Positions 40,839 through 50,900 of a stretch of 64,000 bases of DNA are shown here, piece after piece. The notes under the pieces were generated by a model that was given only the letters and a program-made list of their open reading frames with translations, had not been told where the DNA came from and did no database searches. Each line of letters starts with the position of its first letter. The stretch's first letter is position 1. The stretch comes from Schistosoma mansoni (Eukaryota; Platyhelminthes; Trematoda; Strigeidida; Schistosomatidae). The stretch covers positions 1,054,001-1,118,000 of the forward strand of contig NW_017385987.1 of NCBI RefSeq assembly GCF_000237925.1, given 5' to 3'. The translations under genes and the position numbers were made by a program.

Positions 40839-41279
40839 GTAATAGAATGTATGACACTCTCGACTTTAGGTTTATCTCAAAATTAGTAAGGAATTATGAA
40901 TTCTTCAAAGCTTTTTTAAACGTATAATCTCAAATTGAAAACAAAGGTGTCAGAACAATATAAACTTGGAAACTTAAAATGAACATGTTGATATTGAAAT
41001 TTAATGTATATGGATTAAACTATATTTATGTGTAAAAATTGGTTATCACTAAATATGCTTAACAAGAGTTCATTTTTAGCTTAATAATCATGAAAATTAA
41101 GTTTTTTATTCATCATTCTGAAATTAATGAATAACATTTCTTTTTTTCTCTGCATCAATCATCATGATATGTATGATTTGCTTTGCAATATGATTTTCAT
41201 TACTAAAGGTACATGAGATAACTAGCAAACTGTACTTGCCTATCATCCAGATCCATTCTAGTTGCATTGGCTAAAACAC

Positions 41280-42075
41280 TTATTCTGTTAGGTAGATCAA
41301 GACTGTACGATATCTAACAAAAAACGCAATCAAGACAAACAGTGTAGAAGAAGCTTCTGCATCAGTAGGCCTCAACATACACAAGGGAAAAACAAAGATC
41401 CTCAAATACAACACAGAGAAAACCAATCCAATCACACTTAATGGAAAAACTCTGGAACAGGTAGAAACTTTCACGTACCTGATCAGCATCATCGATGAAC
41501 AAGGAGGATCGGATGCAGATGTAAATGCAAAGAGTGGCAATGTAAGGGTGGTATTCCTGTAGTTTAAGAACATATGGGACTCAAAACAACTGTCAACCAA
41601 CAACAAGGTCAGTATCTTCAATACGAACGTAGGACAGTTCTACTGTATAGAGCTGGAACTTCGAGAACTGCTACAACCATCATCAAAATAGTATAAGTAT
41701 TTGTAAACAAGTGTCTACACAAAATACTCAATGTCTGTTGGCAGGATACCATCATCAACAGCCTACTGCGGGAGTGAACAAACAAGCTTTTAGCTGAAGA
41801 GGAAATCAGGGAAAGATGTTGGAGGTTGATAAGACACAATGACGAAATCATCAAAATAGATCACGAAGCAAGCACTAACTTGGAATCCTGAAGGGAAACG
41901 GAAAAGAGGAAGGCCAAAGAATACATTGCGTCAGGAATTGAAAGCAAATATCAAAAGGATAGATAGCAACTACAAAAAAATGGAAAGGGTCATCTAGGAC
42001 AGAGTTGGATGGAGAGTGCTGGTGAGTGGCCTATGCTCCTCCACGAGGGGTAACAGGTGTAAGTAAATAAGTGTT
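41280..42075 (+). pseudogene. RTE-like retrotransposon 3' half, multiply disrupted
   Basis: Frame pieces: SVGLNIHKGKTKILKYN, FTYLISIIDEQGGSDAD, KNIWDSKQLST, then a stop and frameshifts, then VGWRVLV-like, ending GTAACAGGTG(TAAG)TAAATAAG. Same family as the 7.4-kb and 10.8-kb copies but starting just after the RT active site. Non-functional. Confidence 0.8.
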
Positions 42076-43675
42076 ATTATATATATTCTTATTGTAGAAT
42101 TATTCAGTAACTAGATTATATATTATAAGCTTTTATTTGACCTCTTGGCTACTATCATACGATTTATTATTCTTAAGTTATTCCCAGTCTATTAGTTACA
42201 CACTCTCGCACTCACAGCCACACTTGGCCTGATCATGTACAATTGTTATTTTCTACTTTATGATGTGCTGCGGTTTGATCTGCTGGTTTAGAAACTGTGT
42301 ATGTCTGAAATACATAATCCATACAGTGGAAGCTGAGATTGTGTTCTGGACTCTACGGGCAAAGTCGTATAAGTCGGTGTTCTGACTGGCAGTCTTGTCA
42401 CGTGATAATTGACAGGAGTAAAAGACACAACATAAACATATTGCAACAACCGTTTAGAAGGGAAAAATGAAAATGTAGCAAATTTAAGTTATTTAGAAGT
42501 CATGAAAGTAAGGTTTGTCTCATGGTACTGTTTTCCCATATACTGAAGGCATGGTAAAAAATCACTTTTTAAACACACTATAGCCTTCTTGATTGATGGA
42601 TTTTAGAGATTTTACAAAGCATTCAGTGAATGTAACAAAAACTTTCCAAATATAGATATTGAATTATCAGTCTCAAATATTTGTCTTCAAGGCTCTGAAG
42701 TCAAACTTCTACGTTCACAGAACTTTCACTACCAAGACAGTTTGATTTTCAGTTTCTCAGAAAGAAATATCCCTATGTATTGAAAAAAGTCAATAAGTAT
42801 AAAAAAAATCTGCACATTGCTAGAGGTAATAACGTATTACCTTGCAAATAATCTTTGTTAATTCTTACTCATTCATATCACAAAAAATTTGCAGATTTTC
42901 ATATGACCATTACGTTTTACAAGGGGCATACATAGAAGAAAACATTTGCTTTTTCACTGATATTTTTAAACCAATGAAAATTAGACTGACATTTTCAATG
43001 TCAGCGATATTGAAGTTATCAATTATTTTTGAACTACTTATCGGACTTAAAAGTTATAACCTAGTAGTTAAAAGAAATATGTATTCGAATACGGAATATC
43101 TAGACTGACTGCAAATCAACATTTGTATACAGTTTTGTATTGATTAAAGAATAACAAGGACAAATTATACCTGCTCAAATGGTAAAGAGTATATACAGAA
43201 TGTCTACAAATGTTATATTGCCACCCTCTGACTTATCCTTCTCTACCATTTAACCATATTTGGAAAACTAAAAATCGTTAAGCAAGTAGAAAGCTAAATA
43301 TCAAGCTAATGTTTACTTCTCATGTAATTAATCTTGTAGTACATGCATAAACAACAGTTTCTCCACGTTTCGTATATAGTTAATTAGTGTAAAATGTCAA
43401 ATTTAGACTAATTCTTAATACGATATATCCGGAAAACATTCATTAGGTTTTTTAACTTATTTTCTTCTTATTTCTCTCTTCCATCTTGTCTTTTTTATGT
43501 CTTCGAAAGAATTAGTTACCATCAATATATTTATTAGCAGTATAACTCAACTGGGAAAAAATATTTTAGACGGTTACAATCATCGTGATAATGTTTATAC
43601 TAAGTATTTATTGCTTTACAAAATTCATTACATTTCTACACAGTAATCTATTCAGCAATTTGATTTTTTAATTGT
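42076..43675. other. AT-rich intergenic, no supported gene
   Basis: The 88-residue frame at 42842-43108 is unrecognised and has no flanking splice or repeat context. Confidence 0.5.
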
Positions 43676-44012
43676 GGTCGTAAATTGATCTAATTTAGAC
43701 AACCACTGAAAACTTTTAAGCACTGGACGGCGACTTCGTACTAGTATGGGACTCCTTGGCACTGAAAATATGAGACTCCATAACTAATAATTAAACCTGG
43801 GACCTTCAATCTCGCATATGAATGCTTAACCCATAGACTACTGAGACCGGATCAAATGGTCCTCGACTCCTGGTTGTGGAGTCATGGGTATGCACTGCTG
43901 ATGAGCCCTATAATCGGACAAAACAGCCGTCCAGTGCTTTCAGATTTTCAATGGTTGTCAAACTCGAATCAGTTTATGATCTCAATAAAATCCAACAATC
44001 CCCACAATCCCA
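43676..44012. repeat. Eroded palindromic family B element
   Basis: Both arms are present (TTTAGACAACCACTGAAAAC on the left; TTTTCAATGGTTGTCAAAC on the right). There are T-arm relics and a plus hammerhead with CTGATGA, but CAAAAC replaces CGAAAC, so G12 is lost. Confidence 0.65.
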
Positions 44013-44129
44013 TATTAAAAACTATTTTCTTTCTATTAAATTTAGTACTAAAACAGTAATTGTTCTATCTGTCAACATTGTTTATAGTTTCTTAACGGTA
44101 ATTGATATTTAAAACCTAGATTCAGGATA

Positions 44130-44300
44130 TCCTATGAGCTACCACCAATCACATCAAAACATAGTACACGTGACTTCAAGTTAATTACATTAACGGTCAT
44201 AGTGAAATTCGATCGACAGAATTAGATCAGAAATAAAAAGAGGGGTAGACAAACATGATAGTGATAATTAATGAGCAATTAATGAATGTAAAACATGATT
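44130..44300 (+). repeat. Family C 3' fragment
   Basis: GAAATTCGATCGACAG...GGGGTAGACAAACATGA...TAATGAGCAATTAATG resembles the family C 3' half. Confidence 0.4.
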
Positions 44301-44450
44301 GAATTTTTTTCTCATTGGTCATTATTACTCGCTGATACATTTATGTGCAACTAATCACATTTATCAGAAGGGGTTTTGTGGAGATTTTAGTAATTTATAG
44401 AGTTGAGATCATGAGTCAATTGAAGCTAGACCACCATGGAAAACCTGGAA

Positions 44451-44496
44451 GCACTGGACGGCCGTTTCGTCCTATTATGGGACTCCTCAGCAGTGC
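44451..44496 (-). ncRNA. Hammerhead ribozyme, left arm of palindromic family B element
   Basis: GCACTG, CTGAGGA, GTCC...GGAC, GAAA, CGGCCGTC, CAGTGC on the minus strand. The catalytic core is intact with G at position 7, and the cleavage triplet is GTC. It is identical to the right-arm copy at 45013..45058. Confidence 0.75.
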
Positions 44497-45012
44497 GCAT
44501 CCACGAACCCACTCTCGCGGGATTCGAACCCAGGACCTACCAGTTTCGAGCCGAAGCCCTTAACCGATAGACCACTGAGCTGGCATCCAACGGTGTTAAT
44601 GTCTAACTTCAACTGATTCACGAAATTGAGCAACCATTCACCAATGTCATCAGTGAGTTANNNNNNNNNNNNNNNNNNNNNNNNNNNNNNNNNNNNNNNN
44701 NNNNNNNNNNNNNNNNNNNNNNNNNNNNNNNNNNNNNNNNNNNNNNNNNNNNNNNNNNNNNNNNNNNNNNNNNNNNNNNNNNNNNNNNNNNNNNNNNNNN
44801 NNNNNNNNNNNNNNNNNNNNNNNNNNNNNNNNNNNNNNNNNNNNNNNNNNNNNNNNNNNNGACATTGGTGAATGGTTGCTCAATTTCGTGAATCAGTTGA
44901 AGTTAGACATTAACACCGTTGGATGCCAGCTCAGTGGTCTATCGGTTAAGGGCTTCGGCTCGAAACTGGTAGGTCCTGGGTTCGAATCCCGCGAGAGTGG
45001 GGTCGTGGATGC

Positions 45013-45058
45013 GCACTGCTGAGGAGTCCCATAATAGGACGAAACGGCCGTCCAGTGC
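45013..45058 (+). ncRNA. Hammerhead ribozyme, right arm of palindromic family B element
   Basis: Same 46-nt motif as the left arm but on the plus strand: stem I GCACTG/CAGTGC (6 bp), core CTGAGGA, 4-bp stem II, GAAA, stem III ACGGCCGT, cleavage after GTC at 45052. Outside stem I, GGA/TCC can pair across a small bulge, resembling the stem I bulge of the schistosome hammerhead. Confidence 0.75.
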
Positions 45059-45125
45059 TTCCAGGTTTTCCATGGTGGTCTAGCTTCAATTGACTCATGA
45101 TCTCAACTCTATTAATCACATTTAT

Positions 45126-46389
45126 ATTGATTTTCTACCTGAGTAACAGTGAACATCAAATCGGTTTTTATTAAATTGCTAACAGAGTTCATCGGACAAA
45201 TATTAAAATTCAATATTATTATTGACAATATTTTCTCTAAATAGTTACTAGAAAAAAGAAAACTATTCCATACTAGTTTGTAATTAAGTTAGTACGAATT
45301 GTAATCATGTTTAAATGTGTATACAAATTATTTTATCTCATATGTCAGCCATGTCACTATCTTTAAATGAAAATATGATCTGAAGTTATTTTTGAATAAC
45401 TAATTAAGACAAGTCAGTTGTAAGCATCGTAGAGCCTGATATGTATTTCTATCCGTTCAAGTTGTTACATCATGTCAGTACAGTGGGATGAAATGAAAGT
45501 AGTATGTAACAATGGTCAAAAGTTGAATGACTGGCAGCAGATGGCTAAGAAGATCGAATTGAAGAGAATAGAAGGGAAAATAGACAGGAACTGTGCACTT
45601 GAAGAATCATACAGAATGTAAAGGAGAAATGATGGAAGTCCACAAACGAAACATTTAATGTATGGTTCTCACATTTTACCAAGATACTCTGTAACGGAGT
45701 TAAACGTTAGAACAATTAGAAATCAAGGTGAACCGAACAATTTCTTATCATAAGAATGGAATCGCTCAATAATATTCGTCCAAGTCAGATTAAAGGGATT
45801 CAATTTTTAAAAAAACTTTGAAATAAATTCATCTGCTGTAACTTATTCTATGGTAATTTCTCAATGTAAATACGGTTAGATTTCATTTCTTAGTAAATGT
45901 GCAATAAAGATAAGGAAAAAATTTATTCAAGCTGATTAAACTGAAGACCAGTGTACTGGATGAAAAACCCAGTCATAATTCTGCGGAAACCTATATGTTG
46001 AGTTAGATACAGGTGGAAACATAAAAATCTAACGTCACCTCTTACATGTTCCCATTTAAATCAATCAGGGCATAAATCTATATGTACACGAGCTTTAAGT
46101 ATTATTACTGTTATTACTGTCATTATTATTAATTGACTTTTTGCAGTAAAGCTTCCCACATACCTCTATTCTCTCATATTACAGTTAGTTGGTTGACAAT
46201 AAGCGTATCCATTAGAAAATCTAACTCAACACTTGAAATATCTAAAACTAGGTAAAAGAAAAACAACTCTTCAATGATTTCTTTAAATGTTACTTAACAC
46301 ATTCATCATAAAAATCACTTGGAAATGGAAACTTCCATCAATCACTTAACTAATATTCAATTGATCAATATTCAATGATCAAATACGAA
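45126..46389. other. Intergenic downstream of the HES-like gene
   Basis: A less AT-rich patch at 45440-45800 could be a decayed element, but no motif is clear. Confidence 0.4.
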
Positions 46390-46605
46390 AATTTATCGGT
46401 CAAGTGCTCCGGCGCGAGACTGGTAGGTCCTGGGTTCGAATCTCGTGGGGCGAGGTCATGGATGCGCACCGCTGAGGAGTCCCACAATGGGACGAAACGG
46501 TTGTTCAGTGCTTCCAAGTTTTCCTTGGTGGTCTAGCTTCAATTGACTCATGCTTTCAACTATGGAAATACTAAATCTCCACAAAAACCCCTTCTGATTA
46601 TAATT
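46390..46605 (+). repeat. Family B single right arm with tail
   Basis: Starts in the A box (TTATCGGTCAAGTGCTCC), then B box GGGTTCGAATCTC, hammerhead (46466..46511), arm end, and tail ACCCCTTCTGATTATAA. Confidence 0.88.
46466..46511 (+). ncRNA. Weakened hammerhead ribozyme (family B)
   Basis: GCACCG, CTGAGGA, GTCC...GGAC, GAAA, cleavage triplet GTT, CAGTGC. The core is intact with one C-A mismatch in stem I. It lies in a single-arm copy just downstream of the HES-like gene and antisense to it. Confidence 0.45.
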
Positions 46606-46782
46606 TTTGGGGGAAAAAAGACAATAATATTTATTTCTTTGTTTAAATATTTAATATTTAGATAGAAAAAAATAATCTCTTAAATCAAATAACATTTTGT
46701 ACAGTAGTTCTAGTTCAAAGAACAAATGGAAATAGGTTTGTCATCGTCAATATAATTTTTTTCTGTAAAAACAAATCAATAA

Positions 46783-46788
46783 TTTATT
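46783..46788 (-). promoter_or_regulatory. Candidate poly(A) signal of the HES-like gene
   Basis: AATAAA on the minus strand about 155 nt past the stop codon. Other AT-rich hexamers are nearby, so the site actually used is uncertain. A family B repeat starts about 180 nt further downstream. Confidence 0.35.
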
Positions 46789-46943
46789 TTCATGCATGTC
46801 TTATCTTTATACATTATATAATATTTAACTGTTTACTTCTGAGAACAGAATATTATTATTAATTATGTACAGTATAAATTTTTGTTAGTGAGCATTTAAA
46901 AAAAAGAAAAGAAAAAGAAATAGTTGACATGAATTAAAAATAT

Positions 46944-47953
46944 CTAGTCTAAATATGGTCTCCACATTGGTTTGACACTAGTTTTAATAGACGTCTCTAT
47001 ATTCTCAGGTGTAGTTGGAATAGATATAGAAGAAGGAATTGTATCGGTAATTGTTTTAATTAATTTTTGATTTTGATAATATTGATTATTATGTGTAGAA
47101 TTATTTGAAGTTAATTGATTTGTGATAATACTAAGTGGTTTTCTTGTTGGTGCACTAAATGCCGATAAATGTTCCTCTGATATTAATTGCGATGATGATG
47201 ACCACGATGGTAAGTTTTTCGTTTTTAAGTTAGACAACGGTGAAGATGACTCAGTGGAACGAACGGTAAGATCACTAATAGTGTTCAGTCTATGATGTTC
47301 TTTAAAAATAGGCATCTTCTTACTATGAAGTGTTAATTCGATCGATTGGTTATTTTTACTAACAAAACCACTATTAGAATTATTCATTGTGGAATTGAAT
47401 GTACTTAAATACTGTAAAGGTGTTGATTGACATTGTGTCATTGTTTCATTACTCTGTGAATTAATCGTACTGTTCAAATATAAATTATTCACTGGTAAAG
47501 AAGTAGACGTTTTAATCATAGATGATGTGATACAATCATTAGTAGGATAATTTTTAAATAATAAAGGATTTTTAATGATCAACTTCGGTATTTTATTCTC
47601 TTTATTGTTTTCATTTGTCCTTTGATTCATATCATCATGTGTAATTGTCGTTGTTGAGATTGTTGGTGCGCTGGATAAGGATATAGTGTTGTTTAAGTGT
47701 GGATATTGCTGTTGTTTTTGAGGACGACGATGATAATCCTGAAGATGGTTATCTTGATTTTCTTGGAATTGATTTATCTCTTGAATCTTTTTATTATGAG
47801 AATTATGTTCATCATTATCCCACTTGTTTATTTTATCTGTGTGTTCTTTCAAGTCAATTGTTGAAAGTAATGCTGATGTATGTGGCAGTGAGGTGGTACA
47901 AGAAGATGACTCAATTAAATCATGACGCAATTTTCTTAAACGTGTTTGTAATT
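46944..47953 (-). CDS. HES-like gene, exon 4 (C-terminal domain and WRPY end)
   Basis: 336 codons including stop. I chose the acceptor ...TTTGAAG before AATTACAAACACG because it alone restores phase with exon 3 (split Glu codon) and keeps the frame open; the next AG upstream is in the wrong phase. After a short basic stretch (LQTRLRKLRHDLIES) the exon is low-complexity, rich in Ser, Thr, Asn and Gln, with a NNKENKIPKL basic patch. It finishes with MWRPYLD and TAG. The low-complexity tail is partly a product of AT-rich codon use. Confidence 0.85.
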
Positions 47954-50900
47954 CTTCAAATAAACAATCACATATGAATAGAAAGATTAATATAAAAATA
48001 TAGCTTAAAATAAAAAGGTTATTTTATATAATTATTGCATACTGGAATATCTGTGAAGATTTGGTCTGATTTTATTTAATACATAGAAACAATAAGTCTT
48101 ACATATTATCAACCTTTGACATGGGACTCCTCAGTAGTAACCATAAAAAACTACACCGAAGGCCTGAACCTGAAACTTTTAGGTCCCAGATCAATCACTT
48201 ATCATTTAAACTAATAAGTTCGGTTCCAATGGTCTACATTTCCAACTTTAATCAAATCGACACTTATGTAGGTTCGTAAATGGTTACTCCTAAAGAGTCC
48301 CATACAGAGAGAAGCAAAAATAAATCTATACCATGAGTTAAAATTTGATACTTTAAAATAAATGGATTCTCTGTATAAGAGTTAGACTTAAACGTGTAAC
48401 AACAACAATAGATAAAGTTTCACCGAATGAAAATCATTGTTGATATATGTATATATTTTTTCACTAAACTGCTTATATTGTAAACAATAGACAATAAAAT
48501 TATCACGACAATAATAAAAATGATCATAATTTCAAACACAAATTAAATTTGTCCTTGAACATATCAGAGAATAAATAGCATTTACCTACTTACCAGGTTC
48601 ATCTTTAGCAATGTTAGCAATCCCTTTAAATACACTATGACATAGATTAAGTATATCAGCTTTTTCTACTTTATGACATTCATGTGGCTGTAATACAAAA
48701 AAAGAAGAAAAGAAATGTTTAATTGAGATAGGGAGAATGACAAAAGTTTCACAGATGAATATCTTCTTAACTTCTGTGATGATATAAGTTACCATAGTAA
48801 CTAAATATGTTATCGTAAGTGTGTAGACTTATCGATAATATTCTAGCAATAAATGTTTGTTGAAAGATAGCACGTGATGATACCGCTTATATTCTCATGA
48901 AATGAACAATTGTCGTTTGTTGACAAAACGAAACTAAATTGATTCTCATTACCAAAGAGGGTTTGTAGAAATTCCTGAGTTTTATAATTTACATCACAGT
49001 CTGACTTTAAATCGAGAATCATTGGAAACCAAGAAATACCGGATAGCAAGTTTATCTTAGCATGGGACAATACGGGAATTGGTCTCAGGTAAGGTCTTGG
49101 ATACCAACTACTGAGGAATACCATCACAGAAGTAAATATCTGTCTAAATCTACTTACTTTTCACTGGTTGTCTAACCAAGATCAGTCTATGTTTTACGCT
49201 AAAAAAATAATTCCAATGAATAAATCGATACTATTTAAGTGTATAGACGAAGGAGAGTGAAAGAAAAATCTTACAATAAATCTATGTTTAATTCTTCGAA
49301 TGTGTATTTTGGCTAAAACCCCTGTATAAATTGTATAAAGATACATTGTAATAAATCCTTAACCAGTTTATAATAATTGAAATTATATCTACAATGAGAT
49401 CAGAATGAACAGCTATTAGAACACCAGTAATGAATAAAGCGATAAGGGATTGATAACAACTTTTGATAAATCAATAAATAAGGAATAATGCTTGATAGGC
49501 AAATTTCGAAAAAAAGTCATAATGTATCGGTGAGGTTATGCATCTATTTTATGCAATACAAATGATAATCTGAATCGCTGAACCAATTAAGTGTTCATAT
49601 AACCCGTATAGTATACAATTATCACCATATCATAATCATTGAAAAAAATGTTTACTAATTTTTTAACTCAATCACAATAATACACTATTTGTATGTCATA
49701 GTAAGATGGTTAACAATTGTTTTTAATATCATGAGTTTTTGTGAATATTATAGCAATTTTAATAATTGAGATCATCAATCACTTGAAGCTAGACACCATG
49801 GAGGAGTCCCACAATAGGACGAAACGAGCGTTCAATGCTTCCAGATTTTCCATGGTGGTCTAGCCTCAATTGACTCATAATCTCAACTGTTAAAATTGTT
49901 GTTAATTTAACATAAGTTTAATAACATTGACTTTATTCTAATCACAATATGGTACACAATTATAACATTAATAAATGTTTCAATTTTTTAATTAAAACTG
50001 TTAAGAAATAAAATCACTATTTTGAAATAAAAATTACCAATTATAATAGAATACTTACATCAATTCCAATTAAATTCATTGCTAAATTATGTAATGCATT
50101 CATTTTATCTGAGATACATGCACGTCGTTTACGTTCCATACTTTGTTTCTTCAACTGTTAGTACAAAAAATGAAAAGCAAGTCATAATTTATTTATTTAA
50201 CTGAATTATTTGTTTATTGAATAAAGAATAAAACATACTAAAAATCCTCGTTAATTGACCAGAATTATTAATTAATTAATTAAATTTTTATATATACTTG
50301 AAATCATGAGTCAATTGAAGCTAGACCACCGTAGAAAACCTGGAAGCACTGGATGGCCGTTTCGTCCTATTGTGGGACTCCTCAGCAGTGCGCATCCACG
50401 ATTAATTGCCAAAATGTAATGTAATATGGCTAAACGCTTTATGCAACATTTTCAGATATGTTATAACTCCAGTGTTCTATGAAATTGTAACGCTGAAATT
50501 TATTAGGTAGTGTTAGTACTGAATTAAGTTTCTCTCTCATTAAATCACTTATTTCGTTTATTAACTAAACACTGTTTGGAAATGTTACATATGAGTTTAA
50601 CCTCTGTACTCTAATTTAAGTCATGTGTATCCATTATTGTCGATTGATGCATACAACCTATATTATCTGAGAAATCGTTTTCATTGCTAATATATGTAAT
50701 TAACATTATTTATAAAACAGAAATTAAAATAAAATTTAATTTTTGTTTCCCTGAACATTGTATTGTATATGATAATGAATAAAATGTATTGTCCATATAT
50801 CTTGTACAATAACCAATGTTTGTATTATATAATATAACTTACAATCATATAATGATTGGTTTATTTCAACTCTTGTTCTCATTTAATCAAAATATTTCAA

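Larger units (their letters stand above)
39081..41279. other. AT-rich intergenic, no supported gene
   Basis: The 102-residue plus frame (39260-39568) and the 118-residue minus frame (40501-40857) have no domain, and the latter begins in a microsatellite. Probably chance. Confidence 0.5.
44365..45112 (-). repeat. Family B full palindromic double-hammerhead element with perfect 13-bp TSD
   Basis: The two arms are near-perfect inverse copies of about 250 bp around Ns 44661..44860. Each arm has, from outside in: terminal GAGTTGAGATCATGAGTC, hammerhead, B box (GGGTTCGAATCCC), A box (TGGTCTATCGGTTAAG), and GTTAGACATTAACACCG. The left end carries an extra outer tail (CAGAAGGGGTTTTG). TAATCACATTTAT occurs at 44352-44364 and 45113-45125. 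The tail gives minus orientation. Confidence 0.92.

Noticed and set aside
40501-40857. 118-residue minus frame
   Set aside because: Starts in the TAG microsatellite (poly-Tyr) and has no recognisable domain.
43856-44112. Overlapping plus frames of 67 and 78 residues
   Set aside because: They lie in an eroded family B palindrome.
47699-47977. 92-residue plus-strand frame
   Set aside because: Antisense shadow of HES-like exon 4, with no domain.
48586-48795. 69-residue minus frame as an independent small gene
   Set aside because: Only its C-terminal part is coding: it is exon 3 of the HES-like gene. The N-terminal half is intron.
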